The notes under the pieces are model-generated. The model had not been told where the DNA came from. It was given only the letters and a program-made list of their open reading frames with translations, and made no database searches. From Halomonas sp. I5-271120 (GTDB lineage Bacteria; Pseudomonadota; Gammaproteobacteria; Pseudomonadales; Halomonadaceae), in assembly GCF_030553075.1 (NCBI RefSeq), contig NZ_CP130701.1:3162001-3226000 (forward strand): a stretch of 64,000 bases of DNA, in the 5' to 3' direction. Below, one piece after another: positions 27,709 to 35,907 of this stretch. How positions within the stretch are numbered: position 1 is the stretch's first letter; every line of letters begins with the position of its first letter. The translations under genes and the position numbers were made by a program.

Positions 27709-27735
27709 CTTGTAAAGGACGCCCGTTGCCCCCAT
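27709..27735 (+). promoter_or_regulatory. Sigma-32-like heat-shock promoter upstream of lon
   Basis: CTTGTAA, a 14-base spacer and CCCCAT match the sigma-32 consensus. It lies about 40 bases before the lon ATG, beyond the clpX terminator, so lon has its own promoter. Confidence 0.7.
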
Positions 27736-27773
27736 CACCTGTTCAATCATTCGAGCATTGAGGAACGTCTGCG

Positions 27774-30182
27774 ATGCAGCAGAACGCCGAACAGACCCAG
27801 AGTCTGCCCCTATTGCCGCTTCGCGATGTGGTGGTTTACCCGCAGATGGTGATTCCGCTGTTCGTGGGGCGAGAGAAATCCATTCAGGCGCTTGAGGCGG
27901 CCATGGCCGCCGACAAGCGCATCCTGCTTGTCGCTCAACGTGAAGCCGGTCAGGACGAGCCTGATACCAGCGATCTGTTCGCGGTGGGTACCGTCGCCGA
28001 GATCATGCAGCTGCTGAAGTTGCCCGATGGCACCGTGAAGGTGCTGATCGAAGGTGCCGCCCGAGCCGATGTCGGTGATATCACCGTGGTCGACGAGGGC
28101 TATAGCCGAGCCGAAGTGACCCTGCGCGAAAGCGAGCCGCTCACCGAGCGGGAGCAGGAATCGCTGGTGCGCGTGCTGCTCAATCAGTTCGAGCAGTACG
28201 TCAAGCTGTCCAAGAAGGTCCCCAATGAGGTGCTCAACTCGCTGTCCGGGATCGAAGACCCCAGTCGACTGGTCGATACCATCTGCGCCCACCTGTCGCT
28301 GAAAATTGGCGACAAGCAGCAGCTCCTCGAGATGGATCGTGTGCGCGACCGTATCGAGCACCTGATGGCGCTGATCGAGTCTGAGATCGATCTGCTGCAG
28401 GTCGAGAAGCGCATTCGGTCGCGGGTCAAGGACCAGATGGAGAAGTCGCAGCGCGAGTACTATCTCAACGAGCAGATGAAGGCCATCCAGAAAGAGATGG
28501 GTGAGCTCGACAACGTGCCCAATGAGGCCGAGAAGTACGAGCAGGCGATCGAAGAATCCGGCATGCCCGACGAGGCCCGCGAGAAGGCCACTCAGGAGCT
28601 TGGCAAGCTGAAGATGATGGGGCCGACCTCCGCCGAGGCGACGGTGGTGCGCTCCTATCTCGACTGGCTGATCGCGGTGCCCTGGAAGAAGCGTACTCGG
28701 GTCAAGCACGATCTGCTGCGGGCCCAGAAGGTCCTCGATGAAGACCACTACGGGCTCGAGGAGGTCAAGGAACGTATTCTCGAGTATCTGGCCGTCCAGA
28801 AACGGGTCAAGAAGCTCAAGGGCCCGGTGCTGTGCCTGGTGGGCCCGCCCGGGGTGGGCAAGACCTCTCTGGGTCAGTCGATTGCCCGAGCGACCAACCG
28901 CAAGTACGTGCGGCTGGCGCTGGGTGGCGTGCGTGACGAATCCGAGATTCGCGGCCATCGCCGTACCTACATCGGCTCGCTGCCGGGCAAGGTGGTGCAG
29001 CGCATGAGCAAGGCCGGGGTCAAGAACCCGCTGTTCCTGCTCGATGAAGTCGACAAGATCGGCATGGATCATCGTGGCGATCCGTCGTCTGCATTGCTTG
29101 AGGTGTTGGATCCGGAGCAGAACGACAAGTTCAGCGATCACTATCTCGAGCTTGATTACGATCTGTCCGAAACCATGTTCATCTGCACCGCCAACTCGAT
29201 GAACATTCCGGGCCCGTTGATGGATCGCATGGAGATCATTCGTCTGCCGGGCTACACCGAAGACGAGAAGTTGGCGATCGCCAAGCGTTATCTGATCCCC
29301 AAGCAGCTCAAGGCTAATGGCCTGAAGGACGACGAGCTCTCCTTCGAAGATGATGCGGTGCTCGAGCTGATTCGCTACTACACCCGAGAAGCGGGGGTGC
29401 GCGAGCTGGAGCGTCAGGTCGCGAAGGTTTGCCGCAAGGTGTTGCGTGAACGTATCGAAGCGCAGGGCAAGGAAGGCGCCCAGGCGCCCCAGCAGCTGGC
29501 TGCTGAAGGCATCGAACGCCACGCCGGCGTGCGTCGCTTCAGCTATGGGCTCGCCGACCAGGAAGATCAGGTCGGGCGCGTGACCGGGCTCGCCTGGACG
29601 TCGGTGGGTGGCGAGCTGCTGACCATCGAGTCCGTGCTGACCCCGGGCAAGGGTCGGATCAACAAGACCGGTTCTCTCGGTGATGTGATGAAAGAGTCCG
29701 TGAGCGCCGCGCAGACCGTGGTGCGTGCCCGGGCCAAGGCGCTGGGAATCGATCCTGAGCGCTTCGAGAAGGAAGACCTGCACATCCATGTGCCTGAGGG
29801 GGCGACGCCGAAAGACGGTCCCAGTGCCGGCATTGCCATGGTCACCGCGATGGTCTCCGCCTTCACCGGACGCGCGGTCCGCTGCGACGTGGCGATGACC
29901 GGCGAAGTCAATCTGCGCGGCGAGGTGATGCCGATCGGTGGCCTCAAGGAGAAATTGCTGGCTGCTAGGCGCGGTGGTATAAAGACCGTGCTAATTCCCG
30001 AGGAAAATCGTCGAGACCTCAAAGAAGTGCCGGACAATATCAAGGAAGCATTGGATATTCGTCCTGTGCGTTGGATTGATGAGGTGCTAGAGGTTGCTCT
30101 CGCCAAAAAGTCTACCCTCGAATCTGATGAAAATCGTCCGGATGACTCTGCCTCTTCCCAGACGGTGATCAGCACTCACTAG
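27774..30182 (+). CDS. lon: ATP-dependent endopeptidase Lon
   Basis: Encodes 802 residues. The LON substrate-binding domain (SLPLLPLRDVVVYPQMVIPL) occupies about 10-205. The AAA module has Walker A VGPPGVGKTSLGQ near 360 and Walker B LFLLDEVDKIG. The protease domain has catalytic Ser in PKDGPSAGIAM and Lys in the GGLKEKLLAA segment. Lon degrades misfolded and regulatory proteins. It has its own sigma-32-like promoter and an inverted repeat after the stop. Confidence 0.97.
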   Translation: MQQNAEQTQSLPLLPLRDVVVYPQMVIPLFVGREKSIQALEAAMAADKRILLVAQREAGQDEPDTSDLFAVGTVAEIMQLLKLPDGTVKVLIEGAARADVGDITVVDEGYSRAEVTLRESEPLTEREQESLVRVLLNQFEQYVKLSKKVPNEVLNSLSGIEDPSRLVDTICAHLSLKIGDKQQLLEMDRVRDRIEHLMALIESEIDLLQVEKRIRSRVKDQMEKSQREYYLNEQMKAIQKEMGELDNVPNEAEKYEQAIEESGMPDEAREKATQELGKLKMMGPTSAEATVVRSYLDWLIAVPWKKRTRVKHDLLRAQKVLDEDHYGLEEVKERILEYLAVQKRVKKLKGPVLCLVGPPGVGKTSLGQSIARATNRKYVRLALGGVRDESEIRGHRRTYIGSLPGKVVQRMSKAGVKNPLFLLDEVDKIGMDHRGDPSSALLEVLDPEQNDKFSDHYLELDYDLSETMFICTANSMNIPGPLMDRMEIIRLPGYTEDEKLAIAKRYLIPKQLKANGLKDDELSFEDDAVLELIRYYTREAGVRELERQVAKVCRKVLRERIEAQGKEGAQAPQQLAAEGIERHAGVRRFSYGLADQEDQVGRVTGLAWTSVGGELLTIESVLTPGKGRINKTGSLGDVMKESVSAAQTVVRARAKALGIDPERFEKEDLHIHVPEGATPKDGPSAGIAMVTAMVSAFTGRAVRCDVAMTGEVNLRGEVMPIGGLKEKLLAARRGGIKTVLIPEENRRDLKEVPDNIKEALDIRPVRWIDEVLEVALAKKSTLESDENRPDDSASSQTVISTH

Positions 30183-30197
30183 TGGTGATTTTTACTG

Positions 30198-30225
30198 CCA
30201 TGCCAAGGTCAAAACCTTGGCATGG
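30198..30225. terminator. Inverted repeat after lon, terminator-like without T-tract
   Basis: CCATGCCAAGGT and ACCTTGGCATGG form a perfect 12-bp stem with a CAAA loop 16 bases after the lon stop. The downstream bases (TGGGGC) are not T-rich, so it may stabilise the mRNA end rather than terminate. Confidence 0.5.
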
Positions 30226-30248
30226 TGGGGCTTGGGACCAATAGTTGC

Positions 30249-30277
30249 TTGACGATCTTTTGCGGCATTGCTATAAA
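30249..30277 (+). promoter_or_regulatory. Sigma-70 promoter of hupB
   Basis: TTGACG, a 17-base spacer and TATAAA, about 80 bases before the hupB start: a near-consensus promoter, fitting a highly expressed nucleoid protein. Confidence 0.75.
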
Positions 30278-30358
30278 TTACGCTTTGCTGTGATCGTTTA
30301 AGCCGCCTCAAGATAGCGCCGATTTCCAGTAATTTCTGAAACAGTCAAGGGGTGAAGT

Positions 30359-30631
30359 GTGAACAAATCCGAGCTGATCGAAGCCATTGCCGCGTCTGCC
30401 GATATTCCCAAGGCGGCTGCAAGCCGTGCGCTCGACGCCATGGTCGATAGCGTCACTGAAAGCCTGAAGCAGGGTGATTCCGTCTCTCTGGTAGGGTTTG
30501 GCACTTTCTCCATCAAGGAGCGTGCTGCGCGCACCGGCCGTAACCCGCAGACCGGTCAGCCGATCGAAATCAGTGCCGCCAAGGTGCCCAGCTTCAAGGC
30601 AGGCAAGGCGCTCAAGGATTCCGTCAACTGA
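30359..30631 (+). CDS. hupB: DNA-binding protein HU-beta
   Basis: Encodes 90 residues. It is a homodimeric or heterodimeric nucleoid protein with the HU signature [20 protein letters not shown] and the DNA-clasping arm. The start is a GTG with AAGGGGTGAA upstream. It has its own promoter and terminator between lon and ppiD, the usual order in this group. Confidence 0.97.
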   Translation: MNKSELIEAIAASADIPKAAASRALDAMVDSVTESLKQGDSVSLVGFGTFSIKERAARTGRNPQTGQPIEISAAKVPSFKAGKALKDSVN

Positions 30632-30671
30632 GACGCTGGGCTTTGCCTAGCGGACTGACGGTCCTCTGTAT

Positions 30672-30699
30672 GGCGCATCGCTTAGCGGTGCGCCTTTTT
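30672..30699 (+). terminator. Rho-independent terminator of hupB
   Basis: GGCGCATCG pairs with CGGTGCGCC (one G-T pair) followed by TTTTT, about 40 bases after the stop. Confidence 0.9.
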
Positions 30700-30785
30700 A
30701 TTGGGCGCGATTCCCGTGGTGTCCTGGACGTAGCGCTGAGACGCAGTGCCAGAGGCATGATGCTCAAGAGATGGCATTTAACCCA

Positions 30786-30869
30786 TTGAGCCATGGTGTT
30801 TGAGTCATAGCACTTGAGACATAGCACTTGAAACATGGCACTTGAGTTACAGTCTCTGAGTCACGGTTG
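30786..30869 (+). repeat. 14-bp tandem repeat, six units
   Basis: Units TTGAGCCATGGTGT, TTGAGTCATAGCAC, TTGAGACATAGCAC, TTGAAACATGGCAC, TTGAGTTACAGTCT and CTGAGTCACGGTTG between hupB and ppiD. The core is shared with the array at 12897. Confidence 0.92.
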
Positions 30870-30935
30870 CCCCAGGCCCGTATCAGGCGCCTATAATGAA
30901 CCGTTTTTTCTGCCAATCTCCAGCCGAGGCCAGTA

Positions 30936-32756
30936 ATGCTGCAACGTATCCGGGACCGCTCCACCAGCTGGGGCGCCAAGATCATCATCGGCGCGGTGAT
31001 CGCGACCATGGCCCTTTTTGGGGTCGACTCTCTGGTCGGTCTGCTGTCGTCCGACGGGGATGATGTCGCCACCGTCAATGGGCAGTCGATCACCCGCCAG
31101 CAGGTCGAAGTGCAAGTCCAGCGTGCGATCCGCAGTGGCCAGGTGCCGCCGGAACAGGAGCGTCAGCTGCGTGGCCAGGTGATCGACCAACTGATCCGTA
31201 CCTCATTGCTGGATCAATACGCGGAAGAGGGTGGCCTGCATCTCTCCGAGAGTCAGCTCGACAAGCTGATCGTCTCGTTGCCTGAATTCCAGGACCAAGA
31301 TGGCAACTTCTCCCGGGAATTGTTCAAGAACCGCCTGGCCAGTGCCGGCTATACGCCGCTGGCATTCCGGGCACAGCTGCGCAATGACATGCAGCGTCAG
31401 CAGCTTCAGCAGGGCCTTTCCGCTAGCGAGTTCATGCTCGACGATGAGCAGCAGCGATTGGCAGCCCTGCAGAACCAGACGCGTCGCTATCGCTACCAGC
31501 AGCTCAATGCCTCGGATCTCGAAGAGACCCCTCAAGTTAGCGAGGCGGACCTGGAAGCCTATTACCAGAATCACCGTGATGACTACCAGCGTCCCGAGCA
31601 GGTGAAGCTGGCCTATCTGGTGCTCGATCGTCGAGAGCTGGCCGATCAGGTCGAGGTTGACGACGCGCAGTTGCGCTCGCTCTATGCCGAGCGGGCCAGC
31701 AACGCCGAGCGTCGTGTCTCGCACATCATGCTGACCTTTGGCGACCAGCGCAGTCGTGAGGAAGCGGTGGCGCGTCTCGATAAGGTCAAAGAGCGTCTGG
31801 CCGCCGGTGAGTCTTTTGCGTCGCTTGCCAAGGAGGTGTCGGATGATACGTCAACCAGCGATAGCGGCGGCGATCTGGGCGTGATCAGCCGCGGCTTCTT
31901 CGGCGAAGCCTTCGAGAACGCAGTGTATTCCCTCGACCAGGGGCAGGTTTCGGATATCGTCGAAACCGACAACGGACTGCACCTGCTCAAGGTCACCGAA
32001 ATCGAAATCCCGTCCTTCGATGAGCTGCGCAGTGAACTTCGCGACCAGGCAGCCATGGCCGATGTGGATGACCTCTTCAACGAGCGAGTCCAGCAGCTGA
32101 TTGATGAAAGCTTCGCTGCCGACGACCTGGCGAGTATCGCCACGGATGTCGGCGCCGAGCTGCAGACCAGCGACTGGGTGTCGGCCGACGGCGCCCAAGG
32201 GGTGCTGTCTGAGCCTGGGGTAATGGATGCCGCGTTCACGACGGACGTGCTCGAGGAAGGCTTCAACAGTGAGGTGATCGAGCTGGATGATGATCGCCGT
32301 CTGGTGCTGCGTGTGCGCGATCATCGCCCGGCGACCACGCTGGCCCTTGATGAGGTGCGCGAGCGCGTGACTGCTGCAGTCGAGAAACTCAAGGTGCAGG
32401 AAGCGCTCACAGCACTTGCCGAGGAGCGTGTGGCTGCGCTGCGTGATGGCTCAGTAGAGGCCGTCGATTGGCAGCAGGTCGCGTCTGCTACACGTCAGAA
32501 TGGCGGCGATGTGCCTGCGGCGGTGAACACGCTGGCTTTCCGGCTGCCGAATCCGGAAGGTGAAGCGCCGGTGTATGGCCAGACCGCCGTCCAGAACGGA
32601 GTGGCGCTGGTGGCCCTGGATGCCGTGCAAGAGGGTGACACGTCTGATGCTGCCGAGTCTCGAGTGGCTCAACTGGTCGAACGCCTGCGCGCACAGGCCA
32701 CGGTCAGCGGGCTGCTCGAGCAACTGCGCAACGATGCCGAGATCGAGCGTCTCTAG
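30936..32756 (+). CDS. ppiD: Periplasmic folding chaperone PpiD (SurA-N and parvulin domains)
   Basis: Encodes 606 residues. A single N-terminal membrane anchor (GAKIIIGAVIATMALFGVDS) is followed by a SurA-type chaperone domain (residues about 45-200) and a parvulin-like isomerase domain at about 260-360 (RRVSHIMLTFGD, GESFASLAKEVSDDTS, GGDLGVISRGFF). PpiD sits at the inner membrane near the Sec translocon and assists exported proteins. The strongly acidic periplasmic part fits a salt-adapted organism. A terminator follows. Confidence 0.93.
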   Translation: MLQRIRDRSTSWGAKIIIGAVIATMALFGVDSLVGLLSSDGDDVATVNGQSITRQQVEVQVQRAIRSGQVPPEQERQLRGQVIDQLIRTSLLDQYAEEGGLHLSESQLDKLIVSLPEFQDQDGNFSRELFKNRLASAGYTPLAFRAQLRNDMQRQQLQQGLSASEFMLDDEQQRLAALQNQTRRYRYQQLNASDLEETPQVSEADLEAYYQNHRDDYQRPEQVKLAYLVLDRRELADQVEVDDAQLRSLYAERASNAERRVSHIMLTFGDQRSREEAVARLDKVKERLAAGESFASLAKEVSDDTSTSDSGGDLGVISRGFFGEAFENAVYSLDQGQVSDIVETDNGLHLLKVTEIEIPSFDELRSELRDQAAMADVDDLFNERVQQLIDESFAADDLASIATDVGAELQTSDWVSADGAQGVLSEPGVMDAAFTTDVLEEGFNSEVIELDDDRRLVLRVRDHRPATTLALDEVRERVTAAVEKLKVQEALTALAEERVAALRDGSVEAVDWQQVASATRQNGGDVPAAVNTLAFRLPNPEGEAPVYGQTAVQNGVALVALDAVQEGDTSDAAESRVAQLVERLRAQATVSGLLEQLRNDAEIERL

Positions 32757-32801
32757 TGCGAGTAGCCGGGTAGAATGACCCGATGCTTAACCGCGCAGTT
32801 A

Positions 32802-32832
32802 AAAACGCGACCCGCTAGGGTCGCGTTTTTTT
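32802..32832 (+). terminator. Rho-independent terminator of ppiD
   Basis: AAAACGCGACCC pairs with GGGTCGCGTTTT around GCTA and continues in a T-tract. A symmetric A-run means it may also act on the convergent gene. Confidence 0.93.
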
Positions 32833-32897
32833 GTGGGCTCGGCTTTCGTTGGCTCAATGCATTTGTTGGCCGCATGCGTTGATGTTTCGGTGGCTCG

Positions 32898-34037
32898 TCA
32901 GGGCTCGGTCGGTGGTTCGGGGTCCGTCAATGGCGAGTCGGATGTAAAGGCCGTTTTATGGTATTCGCTCGCGGCCGCGACCTCGGCGAGGCCAATTTCC
33001 TCTGGGGTGGGCGCCTCGCCACCGGCCAGAACCTGCAAGACGGTGTGGACGCCCTCGGATAGGGACTCGAGGTGATAGCCGCCTTCTAGCACCAGCGCGA
33101 GCCTTCCTTCGCAGTGCTGGTCGGCCAGGCCCTGAACGATCTCGGTCATGGCGGCAAACCCTTCGTAGCTCACGTTCAAACAGAGATCGAGCCGGTGAGC
33201 ATCGAAGCCGGCCGAGACCAGGATCAGGTCCGGCTGGAACCAGGCGGCGGCTGGTACCAGGATGTCGCGAAAGGCCATCAGCATGGCCTGGTCCCCAGAC
33301 CCGCCCGGCAATGGCACGTTGACGGTGGTGCCTTCGCCGAGGCCGGCGCCGATGTCCTCTAGCCGGCCCGAGCCTGGATAGAAGGGGGCCGCACGGTGAG
33401 TGTCGAACAGCATGACGTCTGGCGAGGCCCAGAAGATATCCTGAGTGCCGTTGGCATGGTGGGCGTCCCAGTCGACGATTAAGACGCGCTCCATGCCTAG
33501 CTCCTGCTGGGCATGGGCAGCGGCGACCGCCACATTATTGAAGAAACAGAAGCCGCGAGAGCGAGCCGGTTCCGCATGATGCCCGGGGGGGCGACATAGT
33601 GCGAAGGCGCTTTGGGCCCGGCCCTTGCAGACAGCTTCCACGGCGGCGATAGCGGCGCCGGCGGCGACTTCGGCGGCCTCGATGCTGCCCGGTGATACTG
33701 CCGTGGTGTCGACATCCAGCCAGGCGTTCTTGCCGCGCATCCGTTCGACTTCACGCAGATGGGCGCTGGTATGTACGCGTCCAAGCTGCTCGAGCGTGGC
33801 CGGCTCTGCGGTCTCGAATCTTACTCCCGGAATTGGCTCGGCGGTGAGGCGCTCGGTAATGGCCGTTATTCGACCGGGGTGCTCAGGATATTTCCACTGT
33901 ACCGCCAAGCCATTGAGTATCTCCCTGACTCGTCGATCCAGGCGCCCTGGCAAGAAAGGATCCTGGATGTCGGGTTGATGGTTAAGCATCCGGTCGTCAT
34001 TGATCACCAGCACTGAGCGGTCGCCGATCACGAGCAT
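32898..34037 (-). CDS. Histone deacetylase-family (acetoin utilisation/acetylpolyamine-type) hydrolase
   Basis: Encodes up to 379 residues. Zinc hydrolase motifs are intact: [20 protein letters not shown] with the tandem catalytic His, [15 protein letters not shown] with Asp and His zinc ligands, and [11 protein letters not shown] with the third ligand. Bacterial class II members remove acetyl groups from polyamines or proteins. The start is uncertain: ATG 34037 gives an N-terminus ([13 protein letters not shown]) like the family start, but its GGAGA is too close. The IS element ends only about 70 bases upstream, so its native promoter may be displaced. Confidence 0.85.
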   Translation of the reverse strand: MLVIGDRSVLVINDDRMLNHQPDIQDPFLPGRLDRRVREILNGLAVQWKYPEHPGRITAITERLTAEPIPGVRFETAEPATLEQLGRVHTSAHLREVERMRGKNAWLDVDTTAVSPGSIEAAEVAAGAAIAAVEAVCKGRAQSAFALCRPPGHHAEPARSRGFCFFNNVAVAAAHAQQELGMERVLIVDWDAHHANGTQDIFWASPDVMLFDTHRAAPFYPGSGRLEDIGAGLGEGTTVNVPLPGGSGDQAMLMAFRDILVPAAAWFQPDLILVSAGFDAHRLDLCLNVSYEGFAAMTEIVQGLADQHCEGRLALVLEGGYHLESLSEGVHTVLQVLAGGEAPTPEEIGLAEVAAASEYHKTAFTSDSPLTDPEPPTEP

Positions 34038-34146
34038 TCTCCGTCACGTTGGGTGGTGCCCGACCGGTGCGCCGGGAGGGCTGTTTTCTTCAGTGTCGTC
34101 TTCGGAGTCTGTCAACATAGTTGGCACATGAAATGACTTCGGCTCT

Positions 34147-35178
34147 TTAAAACCCTGCTGCCTGTGGCACCGGGTCCCTCTCGGGGTTCAGGTGCACTAC
34201 CTCTGGCAGGCTGAGTTTCCGGATGTCACCCGACCAGCGCTTCGGGTGACGTTGCTTCGCCGCCTCGAAGACCTCTCGGCGCTGCGCCAAGATGCCTTTG
34301 GCCTCGCCGTTATGGCGCTGGCTCGGCGTGACGTAGCGAAGGGCGCTGTGACGGTGCTCGTGGTTGTACCACTCGGTAAATTGCTGAACCCAGTCCTGGG
34401 CCTCGGCTAGGGTGGCGAAACCGTCGGCGGGGAAGCCCGGCCGGTACTTCAGCGTCTTGAAGGCCGACTCGGCGAAGGCGTTGTCATTGCTGACCCTCGG
34501 CCGGTTGTACGACGGGGTGATGCCCAAGTCGTAGAGCTTCTCCAGGAATGTTGCCGCCTTCATCGGACTGCCGTTATCTGAGTGCAGAATCAAGGGCTTG
34601 TGAAGATCGGTGAGGTGCTCTCGCCAGCAGGCCTTCTGGATCAGCTCAGCGGCCAGCTCACCGGTCTCCGTCTCGTAGACTTCGTGCCCAACGATCTTGC
34701 GGCTGAAGACATCCATGATCAGGTACAGGTACCACCAGGTGCCACGCGCGGGGCCGGGAAGCCACGAAATGTCCCAGCACCAAAGGCGGTTCGGCGCCGT
34801 GGCTTGATGCGTGGTCGGAGGGCGCTTGCGCTGTGGGGCCTGCTGGTGGCCCCGGTGATGTTGCTGGCCAACTTCATGAAGCACTCGGTACATCGTCGAC
34901 TCAGAGGCCAGGTAGCAGCCCTTATCCGCTTGATCGGCCACGATGAAGGCCGGAGGGCGGCTCCGATACTCGGGGGCATTGCACAGCGCCACGATTGCCT
35001 CTCGCTCCTCGGGAGACAGCTTGTTGGCCGGCTCCGGACGGTCGGCATCGGGACGGCGATCAGCCGTCACCTCGCCCTCAGCGACCCAGCGGTAGTAGGT
35101 CCTTACGTTGATGCCCATCACCTGACAGGCCTTGGCCAGCCGAGCACCGTCACGCTGGGCATCTTGCACCAGGGTCAC
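34147..35178 (-). CDS. IS3-family transposase OrfB (DDE integrase domain)
   Basis: The 343-residue open frame begins at a GTG but is probably made as an OrfAB fusion by frameshifting. It has an HTH_21-like segment (INVRTYYRWVAEGEV), then the rve integrase core with Asp in LWCWDISWLPG, Asp in LILHSDNGSPMK and Glu in NAFAESAFKTLKYRP, the DDE triad. Downstream residues WYNHEHRHSALRYVTPSQRH are typical of IS3 transposases. The frame is complete. Confidence 0.93.
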   Translation of the reverse strand: MTLVQDAQRDGARLAKACQVMGINVRTYYRWVAEGEVTADRRPDADRPEPANKLSPEEREAIVALCNAPEYRSRPPAFIVADQADKGCYLASESTMYRVLHEVGQQHHRGHQQAPQRKRPPTTHQATAPNRLWCWDISWLPGPARGTWWYLYLIMDVFSRKIVGHEVYETETGELAAELIQKACWREHLTDLHKPLILHSDNGSPMKAATFLEKLYDLGITPSYNRPRVSNDNAFAESAFKTLKYRPGFPADGFATLAEAQDWVQQFTEWYNHEHRHSALRYVTPSQRHNGEAKGILAQRREVFEAAKQRHPKRWSGDIRKLSLPEVVHLNPERDPVPQAAGF

Positions 35179-35204
35179 GATGCGCTGGCGATCCGGGAGG
35201 CTGG

Positions 35205-35714
35205 TCAGTCGTCCTCGTCGTTGGTCGTGCCCCAGATCGCCTCTGCCTTTTTTGACAAGGCCAGCAGCGCCGCCGTCTCGGCCAGTGCCTTGTCCTTGCG
35301 GCGCAGTTCTCGCTCCAGCTTGCGGAGCCGCTTCTGCTCCTCCTTGCGGGCCTGGCGCTGTTGCTTGGCCTGCGCTGGGGCATCGCCATTGGCGTTCATG
35401 CAGGCATCCCGCCAGGCCTCCACCTGCTCGGGGTAGAGCCCGCGCTCACGGCAATAGGCGCTGAGTTCGGCCTCGTTCATCGGGGCCGTTTCCAGGACGA
35501 TCTGGAACTTCTCTTGGCTGGTCCACTGGTCGGGCTGGGTCGAACGTGATGGCAAAACCTGTCCTCTTGTTCTGGCCTGTTTTCGCCAATTGTAGAGGGT
35601 TGTCGCGGTGATGCCTTCCTGCTCGGCCAGTTCCGGGACGGTCATGCTCATGGGCGGCGCCATCTTCTTGAGGATGGCTTCCTTACGTTCTGCGGGGTAA
35701 CGCATGTTGATCAC
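35205..35714 (-). CDS. IS3-family transposase OrfA (helix-turn-helix)
   Basis: Encodes 169 residues. The N-terminal helix-turn-helix includes MTVPELAEQEGITATTLYNWRKQ, and the second half has a leucine-rich charged coiled coil (EEQKRLRKLERELRRKDKAL), used for multimerisation in IS3 OrfA proteins. OrfA is longer than the usual 90-100 residues, with a second helical DNA-binding-like block around residues 65-110. It ends shortly after the slippery site. Confidence 0.9.
   Translation of the reverse strand: MINMRYPAERKEAILKKMAPPMSMTVPELAEQEGITATTLYNWRKQARTRGQVLPSRSTQPDQWTSQEKFQIVLETAPMNEAELSAYCRERGLYPEQVEAWRDACMNANGDAPAQAKQQRQARKEEQKRLRKLERELRRKDKALAETAALLALSKKAEAIWGTTNDEDD
35247..35253 (-). other. 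Programmed -1 frameshift heptamer (A6G)
   Basis: The minus strand reads A-AAA-AAG in the OrfA frame (codons TCA AAA AAG). A -1 slip leads without a stop into the OrfB frame, joining OrfA and OrfB as in other IS3 elements. Confidence 0.85.
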
Positions 35715-35846
35715 CTCTCAATCCGTTTAGGTGACAACTACGTTGACGTATAGGGTCTTCTCCTGCGTCTCAAGCAATTCGGCTTATGTGCAGCGAATGG
35801 CTTTTCGGCCCTTCAGTGTGGTGTGCAGCGGGCTACTGAATCAGAC

Positions 35847-35869
35847 TTTGTGTTATAAAGTAACATTGC
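35847..35869 (+). promoter_or_regulatory. Zur-box-like palindrome upstream of the CobW-family gene
   Basis: TGTTATAAAGTAACA (35851-35865) is nearly a perfect palindrome with flanking TTG and TTG, close to the Zur operator core TGTTATANTATAACA. It lies about 43 bases before the chosen start and outside the IS element. Confidence 0.6.
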
Positions 35870-35907
35870 TGTGCTTGCTTCATATTTACCGATGTCATCG
35901 AGGACCC

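Larger units (their letters stand above)
34110..35749 (-). mobile_element. IS3-family insertion sequence
   Basis: The element is about 1.64 kb with two overlapping-frame transposase genes on the minus strand. Imperfect terminal inverted repeats of about 24 bases can be matched: one end reads TGTCAACATAGTTGGCAC and the other, on the opposite strand, CGTCAACGTAGTTGTCAC. Exact ends and target duplication could not be fixed because the outermost bases differ. It lies between the deacetylase-like gene and the CobW-family gene; both reading frames and the slippery site look intact, so it may be active. Confidence 0.85.

Noticed and set aside
27810..29789. 659-codon minus-strand open frame opposite lon
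   Set aside because: Shadow of lon codon bias; no ribosome binding site or recognisable domains.
30786..30869. Tandem arrays considered as CRISPR
   Set aside because: Units are contiguous, imperfect and 11-18 bp, with no spacers and no cas genes in view.
35731..35907. N-terminal extension of the CobW-family protein into the IS end
   Set aside because: Its first codons lie in the IS terminal repeat and it would read through the Zur-like operator; GTG 35908 has a ribosome binding site and fits family length.
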